Positions 8,764 through 17,328 of a DNA stretch of 64,000 nucleotides are shown piece by piece. Position 1 is the first letter of the stretch. Each line of letters begins with the position of its first letter. The translations under genes were made by a program, and so were the position numbers. The stretch comes from an uncultured Oscillospiraceae bacterium (GTDB taxonomy: Bacteria > Bacillota > Clostridia > Oscillospirales > Acutalibacteraceae): the NCBI GenBank assembly GCA_900540865.1, contig UQHH01000004.1, forward strand, positions 1 through 64,000, in the 5' to 3' direction. The notes beneath the pieces are model-generated. The model was not told the origin of the DNA. It made no database searches and was given only the letters and a program-made list of their open reading frames with translations.

Positions 8764-9804
8764 ATGGACAAACAAACGCTTTTAAGAAAAACCGGCGGCA
8801 TGGAGCAGGTGCTTGGTATCCGCGACTGTGTTTTGCAGGGCGGCAAGGCGCAGGGTACGCGCGCCGTTGAGCTATATAACGCTTCGGGCCTTTCGCTTAC
8901 CGTACTGCCCGGCCGCGGGATGGATATTTCAGACCTGAAGTGCAAAGGGATAAACCTGGGCTTCCTTTCTAAAACAGGCATCACCGCTTCCCCATATTTT
9001 ACGGAGGACGGCGCGCGCGGGTTCTTCCGCGGCTTTTTCGCGGGGTTCCTGACAACCGGCGGCCTTACCTACATGGGCGGCGCCTGTGAGGACGGGGGCG
9101 AGCGGCTCGGCCTTCACGGCGTAATTTCAAACACGCCCGCTTATGAGGTCTGCCCGCAGACCGTATGGGACGGGGGCAAGCCGCTGCTCACCGTTTCCGG
9201 CAAGGTCAAAGAGGCACGCGTGTTCGGCGAGCACGTGGTTTTGCACCGGCGTGTGTCACTTGACGGGGAGGAAAACAGTTTTACTATAGAGGATGAAATT
9301 GAAAACCTCGACTTTGCCCCCGCGCCGCTGATGCTTTTATACCACATGAACTTCGGCTACCCGCTGCTGTCGCCCGCGTGCGAGCTGCACATCCCGTCGG
9401 TCGACGTATCCCCGCGCGACAAGGACGCGGAAAGCGGGCTTTCGGAGCTATTAAGTATTTCTGAGCCAATCGACGGCGCCAAGGAGCAGGTGTTCTTTCA
9501 TAAAATACGCCCGGGCAAGGACAAAAGGGCGCATGTCGTGCTTGCTAACAAGGAGCTGAAAGCAGGCGTGGAATTGATTTACGACCCGGAAACCCTCCCC
9601 TTTTTCACGCAGTGGAAATGCATGAAAAGCGGCGAGTATGTGCTCGGTCTGGAGCCGGGTACCTGCCATGTAAAGGGCAGGGCGCAGGCAAAAAAGGATG
9701 GGAGCCTGCGGTACCTCCAGCCCGGTGAAACAAAGCGTGTAAAAATAGAGGTCCGGGTGCTTACTACCTCTTCCGGGATACGCCACGCGCTTTCAAGCTT
9801 ATAA
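8764..9804 (+). CDS. DUF4432 / aldose-epimerase-like protein
   Basis: A 346-residue member of the DUF4432 family, related in fold to galactose mutarotase. Recognisable stretches are LPGRGMDISDLKCKG near residue 55, GGLTYMGGACEDGGE, GLHGVISNTPA and the HMNFGYPLL motif. Family members sit in sugar catabolic operons and probably epimerise or bind a sugar or sugar acid, but the reaction is not established. AAAAGGAGGGG gives a strong ribosome site. It is followed 15 bp later by xylulokinase, supporting a role on the same pentose, perhaps anomer interconversion. Confidence 0.8.
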   Translation: MDKQTLLRKTGGMEQVLGIRDCVLQGGKAQGTRAVELYNASGLSLTVLPGRGMDISDLKCKGINLGFLSKTGITASPYFTEDGARGFFRGFFAGFLTTGGLTYMGGACEDGGERLGLHGVISNTPAYEVCPQTVWDGGKPLLTVSGKVKEARVFGEHVVLHRRVSLDGEENSFTIEDEIENLDFAPAPLMLLYHMNFGYPLLSPACELHIPSVDVSPRDKDAESGLSELLSISEPIDGAKEQVFFHKIRPGKDKRAHVVLANKELKAGVELIYDPETLPFFTQWKCMKSGEYVLGLEPGTCHVKGRAQAKKDGSLRYLQPGETKRVKIEVRVLTTSSGIRHALSSL

Positions 9805-9819
9805 AAAGGATGGTGCAGG

Positions 9820-11343
9820 ATGAAATATGTAATTGGAATCGACGTCGGCACAAGCGGCGTAAAAACGGTGCTGTTCTCCCAGGACGGCAGTCTCTGCGGA
9901 AGTGAAACCGGGGAATACCCCCTATACCAGCCGCAAAACGGCTGGGCGGAGCAGAACCCCGCCGACTGGTGGAAGCAGACGGCCCTGAGCATCCGCCGGC
10001 TGCTCGAAAAGACCTGCGTCCGGCGCGGCGAAATAGAGGGCGTCGGCCTGACCGGGCAGATGCACGGGTTGGTTATGCTCGATGAAAACGGCAGCGTCCT
10101 GCGCAGCGCCATCATTTGGTGCGACCAGCGCAGCGGCGCGCAGTGCGATAAGATGACGCGCGACCTCACGCGCGACAGGCTGATTGAATTTACGGCGAAC
10201 CCCGCCCTGACGGGCTTTACGGCCGCAAAGCTTTTATGGGTAAAGGAAAACGAGCCGGATATTTACGCGAAATGCCGCCATATCCTGCTGCCGAAGGATT
10301 ATATCCGCTATAAGCTGACGGGCGAATTCGCGACCGATATGTCCGACGCCTCCGGCATGCAGCTGCTCGACGTAAAGAACCGCTGCTGGTCGAAGGAAAT
10401 GCTCGATTATTTCGGGCTTGACGAGGCGATGCTTGCAAAGCCCTATGAGTCGCCCGAGATTACCGGAACGGTAAACGAACAGGCCGCGCGGGAAACCGGG
10501 CTTACCGCCGGGACGAAGGTGGCCGCGGGCGCGGGCGACAACGCGGCGGCGGCTGTTGGCACAGGTGTGGTCTGTGACGGGCGCGCCTTTACGACGATTG
10601 GGACCTCCGGCGTCGTATTTGCCCATACGAGCGCGCCGCATGTAGACCCGAAGGGGCGCGTGCATACGTTCTGCTGCGCCGTTCCCGGCGCGTGGCACGT
10701 TATGGGCGTTACACAGGCGGCGGGGCTTTCGCTCAAATGGTTCCGCGACGAGCTCTGCTGTGAGCTGCACGCGCAGGCAAAGGCGGATAAGCAAAGCATT
10801 TACCGCCTGATGGACGATATGGCGGGGAAAAGCCCAATCGGCTCAAACCGCCTGCTGTTCCTCCCCTACCTGATGGGCGAGCGCACACCGCACCTCGACC
10901 CCGGCTGCCGCGGCGTGTTCTTTGGCCTTAGCGCAATGCATACGCGCGCCGATTTAATCCGCGCGGTACTGGAGGGCGTGGGCTATTCCCTGCTCGACTG
11001 CTATGAGATACTTAAGGAAATGGGCGTTTGTCCGGACGATATGACGCTGTGCGGCGGCGGCGCGAACAGCCCGGTATGGAAACAGATGCTCTGCGATATG
11101 TTCGCTTGCCCCGTTTCGACCGTGCGCCTCAATGAAGGCGCGGCTCAGGGCGCGGCCATCCTTGCTGCCGTCGGCGGCGGTATGTTCCAAAGTGTGTGGG
11201 ACGCCTGTGACACCTTTGTGACAAAAGAACAGGCAAGCGCCCCCAATATACAGAGCACGGCGTGTTACGACAGCTTCTACGGGGTTTACAAATCCCTTTA
11301 CCCCGCGCTTCGCGAGTCCTTTCACAAACTTTCCTCCTTATAA
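9820..11343 (+). CDS. xylB: Xylulokinase
   Basis: A 507-residue FGGY-family kinase that phosphorylates D-xylulose to D-xylulose 5-phosphate. It starts MKYVIGIDVGTSGVKT, the ATP-phosphate loop of FGGY kinases, and carries the GQMHGLVMLD substrate loop, IIWCDQRS, and the C-terminal nucleotide motif LCGGGANSPVWKQML. Length and motif order match XylB. It is the last gene of the LacI-controlled locus and ends just before a strong terminator. With the D-lyxose isomerase it explains how the imported pentose enters central metabolism. Confidence 0.93.
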   Translation: MKYVIGIDVGTSGVKTVLFSQDGSLCGSETGEYPLYQPQNGWAEQNPADWWKQTALSIRRLLEKTCVRRGEIEGVGLTGQMHGLVMLDENGSVLRSAIIWCDQRSGAQCDKMTRDLTRDRLIEFTANPALTGFTAAKLLWVKENEPDIYAKCRHILLPKDYIRYKLTGEFATDMSDASGMQLLDVKNRCWSKEMLDYFGLDEAMLAKPYESPEITGTVNEQAARETGLTAGTKVAAGAGDNAAAAVGTGVVCDGRAFTTIGTSGVVFAHTSAPHVDPKGRVHTFCCAVPGAWHVMGVTQAAGLSLKWFRDELCCELHAQAKADKQSIYRLMDDMAGKSPIGSNRLLFLPYLMGERTPHLDPGCRGVFFGLSAMHTRADLIRAVLEGVGYSLLDCYEILKEMGVCPDDMTLCGGGANSPVWKQMLCDMFACPVSTVRLNEGAAQGAAILAAVGGGMFQSVWDACDTFVTKEQASAPNIQSTACYDSFYGVYKSLYPALRESFHKLSSL

Positions 11344-11361
11344 AACCGAATCATGCAAAGG

Positions 11362-11396
11362 AAAAGGCTGTACTCTTAATGGGTACAGCCTTTTTG
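11362..11396 (+). terminator. Terminator of the pentose locus
   Basis: AAAAGGCTGTAC (11362-11373) pairs with GTACAGCCTTTT (11383-11394), followed by T. It closes the operon after xylB; the next gene is convergent. Confidence 0.9.
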
Positions 11397-11408
11397 CGGT
11401 TATGCTTC

Positions 11409-11930
11409 TTAATTTATCTTTTTATAACAGAGGACGGCCACCCCGTCTTCAAAAAAGTAGTCATGCAGGCACAGGTTTATTTTTGGCGTTCCATGAAGAA
11501 AAAGCGGCCTGCCTCTGCCCAAAATGACCGGGATGATACCAATGATATACTCGTCAATGATATCCTCCTTTAAAAAGCTGTCAATCATTTCTCCCCCGCC
11601 GAACAGGTAAATGTGCTTGCCCTCTTTTTGCTGTTCCGCAAGGACAGCCCGGCAGATGTCGTTTGAAAAGGACACGTTCGCTTCGTCGCCGCACCGTGTT
11701 TTTGAGGCGATATAAACCTTTTTGTCCTTAAAATCCCTGTGCATCCCCTGGTCGAAGCATTTGCGGCCCATAACGACGGTATCGACTTCGTTCAAAAACC
11801 GGTTGAAGTCGTATTTAATTGCCGTATCGCGCGCGTTACAGCCGTCCCCCTTAATCCAATCATATCCGCCGGATTCGTCCGCGATAAACCCGTCAAGGCT
11901 CATTGCGAGGTTTAACATAATTTTCCGCAT
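11409..11930 (-). CDS. Dihydrofolate reductase/RibD-C-like protein
   Basis: A 173-residue member of the RibD C-terminal/DHFR-like superfamily, NADPH-dependent reductases. The N-terminus MRKIMLNLAMSLDGFIA matches the family, with DTVVMGRKCFD as nucleotide-binding segment and IYLFGGGEMIDSFL near the middle. ATG 11930 is chosen because GGAGG lies 5 nt before it; the ATG 12 bp upstream overlaps that site. Substrate unknown; stand-alone versions of this domain are common and mostly uncharacterised. Confidence 0.85.
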   Translation of the reverse strand: MRKIMLNLAMSLDGFIADESGGYDWIKGDGCNARDTAIKYDFNRFLNEVDTVVMGRKCFDQGMHRDFKDKKVYIASKTRCGDEANVSFSNDICRAVLAEQQKEGKHIYLFGGGEMIDSFLKEDIIDEYIIGIIPVILGRGRPLFLHGTPKINLCLHDYFFEDGVAVLCYKKIN

Positions 11931-11984
11931 AAAATCCTCCATTGGTTTTCTTTCGTTTTTTCTTAGTTTTTACCCATAAAAAGC

Positions 11985-12010
11985 AAAAAAGCCGCTATAG
12001 CGGCTTTTTT
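11985..12010 (-). terminator. Terminator after the DUF3795 gene
   Basis: A perfect 26-bp palindrome, AAAAAAGCCGCTA joined to its complement, gives a GC-core hairpin with T-runs on either strand. It lies between the DUF3795 stop and the DHFR-like start. Confidence 0.85.
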
Positions 12011-12034
12011 ATGAAGCTTTTTAAAAAATTTTGG

Positions 12035-12451
12035 TCAACTTTTGACTGCCTGTCCGCATTCACTGCAACAAAAGTCGTGAATCGAAACAATCCCGCCGCA
12101 CTGTGGGCAGGTATATTTTTCCTTCTGCCGTCGCATAAATTCCTCAAGTCCATGTTCGCTGGCAAACCGGCTGTAAGCTATCAGGCTTGCGTTGTAACGC
12201 GTTTGATAGCTTTTTTCCAGGCTTTTTATCCGTTTACAGGGGAATTCATTGCATTCATAGCAATAGGAAAGCCCTTTTTCCCGTATGCAGTCCTTTATTT
12301 TGCAGCTGCGGCAATGCTCCGGCTTTCCTAAATCGCCGTTAAGGCAGCCGCGGCACGGCTTTTTGTGGGCGCAGTGCTTGTAGCAAACCTTACAGTTCAT
12401 TCCGCAGGGGGCGAACATCAGGGTTTCTATTCCATTCTTCGGCATTATCAC
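12035..12451 (-). CDS. DUF3795 cysteine-rich zinc-binding protein
   Basis: About 138 residues, very rich in cysteine. The N-terminal half carries APCGMNCKVC, HKKPCRGC and CRSCKIKDC, the DUF3795 pattern, and a CYECNEFPC segment. The last 25 residues form an added zinc ribbon CPQCGGIVSIHDFCCSECG. Probably a small cytosolic metal-binding protein; no function is known. GTG 12451 is preferred because GGGAGG (12465-12460) is 8 nt upstream; ATG 12445 is the alternative. It has its own terminator. Confidence 0.75.
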   Translation of the reverse strand: MIMPKNGIETLMFAPCGMNCKVCYKHCAHKKPCRGCLNGDLGKPEHCRSCKIKDCIREKGLSYCYECNEFPCKRIKSLEKSYQTRYNASLIAYSRFASEHGLEEFMRRQKEKYTCPQCGGIVSIHDFCCSECGQAVKS

Positions 12452-12496
12452 ACAAAACACCTCCCACGCTGATGCAAACCGTTTCTATCCATTATG

Positions 12497-13097
12497 TCAT
12501 ACGTCCGCTTCAATAAAATGAACGGGCGAATTCTCCCAGTATTTTTTGTATACCCTGTCGTTGCGCCCGTCAAAATTAAGCTGATACATCCGGAAGGTAA
12601 CCGGTATATTTTTAGGCTGTCACTGTTCCTCGTAGGAATACCTGTAGCACATCCCCAGCCGCTTCATCACTTCACCGCTGCGGGAATTGTTTCTATCGTG
12701 CGTGGCGGTAATAAACGGGAGGCTGTCTTTTTGAACCTGCCCTATGATTGCCCTGCATGCCTCGGTGATAAGCCCTCTATGCCAGAATTCCTTTCTCAGC
12801 CCGTAACCTAAATCATGCTGTTTTGTTTGAGGCACTTACATTTACATACCCCACCGGTACGTTATTTGTTTTAAGACAAACGGCATAGCCGTACCCCACA
12901 GGCTGCCTGTAAAACTCGGTATACCGTTCCCAAAAGAAAGCCCGCGCTTCTTTTATAGAAGCTAAGGGAAACCACGGAAGAAAGGTGTTTACCTCCTTGT
13001 CGCTAAGGATTAAAAACAGGGCGTCCAAATCGTCCCCGGTAAACCTTCTTAAAACCAATCTGTCTGTTTCCAGTCTGGGTGTATTAAGGCTGTACAT
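12497..13097 (-). pseudogene. GNAT acetyltransferase, broken by frameshift and stop
   Basis: The 5' part (13097 down to about 12835) encodes MYSLNTPRLETDRLVLRRF and continues to VGYVNVS, a standard RimJ-like GNAT start. The family continuation HDLGYGLRKEFWHRGLITEA is one frame away, so a 1-nt frameshift lies near 12830. This second frame then meets TGA at 12622-12620 after YSYEEQ, where the family has Trp, and continues in frame for 40 more codons (QPKNIPVTFRMYQLNF through HFIEADV) to a TGA at 12497. Two independent lesions make decay more likely than one sequencing error. Confidence 0.85.
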
Positions 13098-13120
13098 TTT
13101 TATTTCCCTTCCGGCATTGC

Positions 13121-13918
13121 TCAGCCGGCTTTGGTGCTCTTTAAAACAAGCATGGCGGCGTAATGGCGGATGGTAAAGCGCTCCGGCGCAATTTTTGAAA
13201 GCAGCGCCATGTGCTCGCTGTCAAACGCGCGCACCTTTTCTTCGCTGAGGGACGCGCCGATTCCACGGCACGCTTTCATACGCCCGTTCCAGCTTTCCCG
13301 CGTGAAGGGCACCTGAAGGTCGAATACCTCGGAGTGCTCCTGCTCAAAGTAAGGGGCAGCTTCCGGCTCAAAAGCGAGCGGATGGCGGCGCTCCCCCTTT
13401 CCCGACCAGTCGGGATTGTATTGGAGCACGAGCGCTTCGCTTGCGCCCGCAATTTTATCCTCCTCCGGCAGCCAAGCCATATAGAGGATACAGAGCCTGC
13501 CGCCTGGCTTCAGCACGCGCGAGATTTCGGGATATACCCGGTTGCGGTCAAAATAAAAAAAGCACTGGCAGGCCGTTACGGTATCGAAGGAATTGTCCGC
13601 AAAGGGCAGCGCTTCCGCGGGAGAGGCCAAGAAACGGATGTCCATCTGCTGTTCCTGTGCGAGCCTCCGCGCCTCGAGCACCTGATTCTCCGATAGGTCG
13701 GTGCCGGTAAAACGCGCGCCGTATTGGTAAAGCGCGCGTGGCAGTACGCCTGTCCCGGTGCCGAGGTCGAGCACGTCCATGCCCTTATCGCATAATCCCC
13801 TTTGCAGAATTTTATCGTAGAATTCCTTTGGGTAAATATCGCGGTATTTTGCGTAATCGGCGGAAGTCTTTCCCCAGTCGAAAGCCTTGCCATTGTCGAT
13901 TTTATGATTCTCCGTCAT
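13121..13918 (-). CDS. Class I SAM-dependent methyltransferase
   Basis: A 265-residue Rossmann-fold methyltransferase. Motif I is VLDLGTGTGVLP (about residues 49-60), the acidic adenosine-binding residue is in FTGTDLS, motif III-like LPFADNSFDTVTACQ and the post-motif LKPGGRLCILYM are all present. The N-terminus AFDWGKTSADYAKYR is typical of small-molecule methyltransferases of the UbiE-like group. The C-terminal half has no recognisable substrate domain, so the substrate is unknown. It is a single gene among other small enzymes on the minus strand. Confidence 0.88.
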   Translation of the reverse strand: MTENHKIDNGKAFDWGKTSADYAKYRDIYPKEFYDKILQRGLCDKGMDVLDLGTGTGVLPRALYQYGARFTGTDLSENQVLEARRLAQEQQMDIRFLASPAEALPFADNSFDTVTACQCFFYFDRNRVYPEISRVLKPGGRLCILYMAWLPEEDKIAGASEALVLQYNPDWSGKGERRHPLAFEPEAAPYFEQEHSEVFDLQVPFTRESWNGRMKACRGIGASLSEEKVRAFDSEHMALLSKIAPERFTIRHYAAMLVLKSTKAG

Positions 13919-13972
13919 ACTTTTATCTCCATTCTTTTTAAATTATATAAAACGCTGCGCGGGATAATATGG

Positions 13973-14641
13973 CTAAGCCCATTCAAAATTTTCTTTTCCC
14001 GCGCCAACCTCAAAATGATATTTAACAATTCCGAGCTCCACGCCCGAGTATTTCCCGTTGCCGCAAGCCACCGATACCTTGCTGCCGCCGCCCTTTATTA
14101 AAAACGCCTGTTTGTTAAGCGCTGTCGGGGCAAGCATCGCCGCCTCTACCCCTTTTATGAACCACGCGGGCGCGGTTCCGCTATAACGGCTAACTTCTTC
14201 CGGTTTTTTAGACTTATGCGGGGTTCCCTGGTTAGCACCGTACCCAACAGCAATAATACCGGCGACTTTCTCTGACGCCGCAACGTCCGCGTTCTTTTTG
14301 GCGCCTATCCTGCTAAAGGTCCCGCCGACCCACCAGGAGTTAAGTCCAAGCGTCTGCGCAAGCAGCATGACGTCCGCACCACAATAACCAAGCTTTTCAT
14401 TGATATTTGGCGTATCTTCTCCGGCCAAAATAATATAATTACGGACTCCCTTCGCCAGGAAAAGCTTGACGGCCGCGCCGAGCGCTTCTGTGTTTTCCAG
14501 CACTAGCTTCATCTTCAGATTGTATTTTTTGTTACCTTCATCAATTCTTGCGGTAAGCCGCTCCACTATATCCTTTGGTATTTTTCGGCCTGTATACCGG
14601 CGCACCATGTGACGTCGTTCAGCCGCTTCTTTTATCGTCAT
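13973..14641 (-). CDS. Nitroreductase-family flavoprotein (TM1586 type)
   Basis: A 222-residue protein beginning MTIKEAAERRHMVRRYTGRK, the FMN-phosphate Arg/His region of nitroreductases. The middle shows GYCGADVMLLAQTLGLNSWW and IIAVGYGANQG, and the end has LAPTALNKQAFLI followed by LGIVKYHFEVGAG. This is the TM1586-like branch with an internal duplication of the fold rather than the dimeric NfsB type. It likely uses FMN and NAD(P)H to reduce small electrophiles; substrate unknown. Confidence 0.85.
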   Translation of the reverse strand: MTIKEAAERRHMVRRYTGRKIPKDIVERLTARIDEGNKKYNLKMKLVLENTEALGAAVKLFLAKGVRNYIILAGEDTPNINEKLGYCGADVMLLAQTLGLNSWWVGGTFSRIGAKKNADVAASEKVAGIIAVGYGANQGTPHKSKKPEEVSRYSGTAPAWFIKGVEAAMLAPTALNKQAFLIKGGGSKVSVACGNGKYSGVELGIVKYHFEVGAGKENFEWA

Positions 14642-14683
14642 AATTTATCCTCCTATTACCGTCTGGCCGGGCGAGCTGACGGC

Positions 14684-15082
14684 CTATTCAAATAGATTGC
14701 GGTCTTGCTTTATGCGCGCAGTCAGCGCCTTGTCCGCCGGACAGAATTCATACTCAGAGAGCTCCTCCCGCGTTATCCACCGGTAATCGGTATGCACATG
14801 CATTTGGAGCGTTCCCCCTGTAATCTCCGCAAGAAAAAAGAAAAGCTCCACCGTGGCCTCCGGGTAGGTGTGTCTGGCCTTTTCATAAAGGCGGCCCACC
14901 TCGACCGCCGCCCCGAGCTCTTCCATGCATTCGCGCGCAAGGCATTCCCGCAGGGTTTCCCCCTTTTCACGCTTTCCGCCGGGGAATTCCCAAAGGTTCG
15001 CGCAGCTTCCGCCCGCGGAGCGGCGGCAGATTAAAATTTTGCCGTCTTTCCTGATAATGGCGGCGGCTACCTGCTTTGTCAT
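14684..15082 (-). CDS. NUDIX hydrolase, MutT-like
   Basis: About 132 residues with a complete Nudix box (G-x5-E-x7-RE-x2-EE-x-G) in GKREKGETLRECLAREC followed by MEELG, at about residues 35-57. EFPGGKREKGE and the late RWITREEL are typical of 8-oxo-dGTP pyrophosphatases of the MutT group, which cleanse the nucleotide pool. ATG 15082 lies 10 nt from GGAGGG; two upstream in-frame ATGs flank or overlap that site and are rejected. Hydrolysis of a nucleoside triphosphate analogue is probable, specificity inferred. Confidence 0.88.
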   Translation of the reverse strand: MTKQVAAAIIRKDGKILICRRSAGGSCANLWEFPGGKREKGETLRECLARECMEELGAAVEVGRLYEKARHTYPEATVELFFFLAEITGGTLQMHVHTDYRWITREELSEYEFCPADKALTARIKQDRNLFE

Positions 15083-15225
15083 GATACGCATTCCCTCCAA
15101 AACAGCCCGTTTTCCTTTCCGCCCGCTTACAGCGCGTGCATTTATGTATTTTTAATAAGTTTACGCCCCTCGCCCCCTTCTGTCAACAAGTGTGACATAT
15201 ATCGCCGCATAAATTCAAAAATGTC

Positions 15226-15254
15226 TTGACAGCCATTTTCTGCCGTGTTATATT
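15226..15254 (+). promoter_or_regulatory. SigA promoter of the TetR regulator
   Basis: TTGACA (15226-15231) and TATATT (15249-15254) with a 17-bp spacer. The operator at 15257-15277 begins just after the -10, over the predicted start site. Confidence 0.8.
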
Positions 15255-15256
15255 CT

Positions 15257-15277
15257 ATACATACCAACCGTATGTAT
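15257..15277. promoter_or_regulatory. TetR operator, regulator promoter
   Basis: ATACATAC-CAACC-GTATGTAT is a perfect inverted repeat with a 5-bp centre. It covers the transcription start, so binding would block expression. A related site lies at 16010-16030. Confidence 0.75.
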
Positions 15278-15968
15278 GAAAGAAGTGGACGCTGTGTCGC
15301 GCAACAAATATCCGGAAGAAACCGTGCAGAAAATCCTGGATGTCTCCTATCAGCTGTTTACGCAGCAAGGATACGAAAAAACCTCGATACAGGATATTGT
15401 CGACAAAATCGGTATGTCAAAGGGAGCGATTTACCACCACTTTAAGAGCAAGGAAGAAATTCTCAACCGTCTGTGTGAAGGAATTTATAAAGGGGCGGAT
15501 ATTTTCACGGGGATTAAAAATATACCGGGTATTACCGCTTTGGAAAAGCTGTCCCGCCTGTTTTTATATGAGCTTCAAAATGAAAGGAAGGTCGCGCTCG
15601 ACGCGGTGACCGCACCCGTTTACCGTTACAACGCGCGCATGATTCTTGAATCCCTTCAATGCGCGATAGAAGAGGTCGCTCCTGCAATCGCCAGCCTGAT
15701 TGAAGAGGGCAACCGCGACGGCTCCATACACACACAATACCCGCGCGAAGCGTCTGAGACGGTGCTCGTGCTGATGAATATCTGGATTAACCCGGCCATC
15801 TTCCCTGTGGAAAAGGAACGCTTTCTTAGTAAAGTACGCTTTTACCAGCAGGTACTTGACAGAATAGGCATTCCGTTGATTGACAACCATTTTTTAGAGG
15901 TTGCGGCCGATTATTACGATGCGGTTACCCGCCGCGAATGGATAGACGAAAAAGAAAGCAACGCATAA
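15276..15968 (+). CDS. TetR/AcrR-family transcriptional repressor
   Basis: About 230 residues. The N-terminal DNA-binding domain has the family pattern ILDVSYQLFTQQGYEKTSIQ, IVDKIGMSKGAIYHHF and KSKEEILNRLCEG. The remainder is a helical ligand-binding domain of unknown specificity. The ATG at 15276 overlaps the operator and has no clear ribosome site; GTG 15294 (giving SRNKYPEETVQKI) is an equally good or better start. The MFS exporter gene follows 84 bp downstream behind a second operator, so the protein probably senses a toxic compound and derepresses the exporter. Confidence 0.88.
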   Translation: MKEVDAVSRNKYPEETVQKILDVSYQLFTQQGYEKTSIQDIVDKIGMSKGAIYHHFKSKEEILNRLCEGIYKGADIFTGIKNIPGITALEKLSRLFLYELQNERKVALDAVTAPVYRYNARMILESLQCAIEEVAPAIASLIEEGNRDGSIHTQYPREASETVLVLMNIWINPAIFPVEKERFLSKVRFYQQVLDRIGIPLIDNHFLEVAADYYDAVTRREWIDEKESNA

Positions 15969-15980
15969 ATAAACAGGATT

Positions 15981-16003
15981 CGCCCAAAAGGGCGTTTCTT
16001 TTC
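15981..16003 (+). terminator. Short terminator between tetR and the exporter
   Basis: CGCCC/GGGCG with an AAAA loop is followed by TTTCTTTT. The stem is short, so partial termination is likely. Confidence 0.55.
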
Positions 16004-16009
16004 ACATAA

Positions 16010-16030
16010 ATACATACCAACCGTCGGTAT
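16010..16030. promoter_or_regulatory. TetR operator before the MFS exporter
   Basis: ATACATACCAACCG is identical over 14 bp to the site at 15257 and continues TCGGTAT, giving an inverted ATACC/GGTAT pair. It lies 22 bp before the exporter start. Confidence 0.7.
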
Positions 16031-16052
16031 TAAACTAAAAGGAGTCTTACTT

Positions 16053-17309
16053 ATGAAAAAAGAAAACCTGTTCCACCGCGATTTTTCGCTGATGATTATC
16101 GGGCAGATTATCTCGCTGTTCGGCAATTCCATCCTGCGGTTTTCCCTGTCGCTTTTCGTGCTCGACCAGACCGGTTCGGCGGCGGCGTTCGGCGGGATAC
16201 TCGCTATCTCTATGATTCCAACCGTACTGCTCTCCCCGTTCGGCGGGCTTCTTGCGGACCGTGTGAACAAGCGGAACGTCATGGTGATTCTCGACTTTAC
16301 GACAGCCGCCGTCATTGCCATATTCGCGCTGTTCTTTGTAAATTCCGAAAGCCTTCTGCCAATCGGTACGGCGATGGTGCTTCTGTCAGTTATCCAGTCG
16401 TTTTACCAGCCCTCCGTCCAGGCGAGCATCCCCGCGCTGACAAGCGATAAAAACCTTGCAAGCGCCAACGGAACGGTCGTACAGGTAAACGCCCTGTCAA
16501 ACCTGCTCGGCCCGATTATCGGCGGCTTTCTCTACGGCTTTCTCCATATCGACACAATTCTATTTATAAGCGGCGTCTGCTTCTTATTGTCCGCCACGAT
16601 GGAGCTTTTTCTGCGTATCCCGTTTGAACACCGGGAAAAAAGCGGGAAAATCCTGCATACCGTCCGGGAAGATTTGTCCGGCGCGCTGCGCTTTCTGACG
16701 CACGACAACCCGCAGCTGTTTAAGCTGCTAATCATTGTCGCGGCGCTCAACCTGTTCCTGTCTGCCCTTATCATGGTGGGCCTGCCCTATTTAATCAAAA
16801 TATATTTGGGCCTGTCCAGCCAGCTATACGGCTTTGCGGAGGGCGCGCTCGCCGTTGGTTCCATCCTTGGCGGCTGCCTTGCCGGGCTTGTCTCGAAAAA
16901 GATGGATTTCATAAAATCCCATAAGCTTCTGCTGATTGCCGGGTTTGCGCTTTTGCCCATCGGCCTGGCGGTAATTTCACCCGGCGCGCCGTTTGCCTCT
17001 TATGCCGTAATTTTGCTGAGCGTTATCGCGTGCATGTGCTGCGCCGCGCTGTTTACCATTTTCGCGCAGACGTTTGCCCAGCGCGTAACGCCCGGGCACC
17101 TGCTCGGCAAGGTCGCTTCCCTGATAACGGTCATGAGTATGTGCTCATTGCCCGCAGGGCAGGCAATGTACGGTTTTCTCTTTGACCGGTTCGGGGGCAG
17201 TTCCAGCGTTATCTTGTTCCTGGCATGTATAGTAAGCCTCGTTATCGCGGTGTTTACCGGGAAAATCCTGAAAAAATTCGAACCCTCGCCTCAGGCACAG
17301 GCAGAGTAA
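16053..17309 (+). CDS. MFS efflux transporter
   Basis: A 418-residue major facilitator protein with about 12 predicted membrane helices in two halves. The N-terminal loop 2-3 motif appears as GGLLADRVNKRNVM, the MFS signature for proton-coupled exporters. It resembles the macrolide/enterobactin exporter subgroup (MFS_3). Regulated with the neighbouring TetR gene through the operator at 16010-16030; AAAAGGAG is a strong ribosome site. It probably exports a drug or toxic metabolite; the substrate cannot be read from the sequence. Confidence 0.9.
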   Translation: MKKENLFHRDFSLMIIGQIISLFGNSILRFSLSLFVLDQTGSAAAFGGILAISMIPTVLLSPFGGLLADRVNKRNVMVILDFTTAAVIAIFALFFVNSESLLPIGTAMVLLSVIQSFYQPSVQASIPALTSDKNLASANGTVVQVNALSNLLGPIIGGFLYGFLHIDTILFISGVCFLLSATMELFLRIPFEHREKSGKILHTVREDLSGALRFLTHDNPQLFKLLIIVAALNLFLSALIMVGLPYLIKIYLGLSSQLYGFAEGALAVGSILGGCLAGLVSKKMDFIKSHKLLLIAGFALLPIGLAVISPGAPFASYAVILLSVIACMCCAALFTIFAQTFAQRVTPGHLLGKVASLITVMSMCSLPAGQAMYGFLFDRFGGSSSVILFLACIVSLVIAVFTGKILKKFEPSPQAQAE

Positions 17310-17328
17310 AGCTCCCGCTCCTTCTTTT

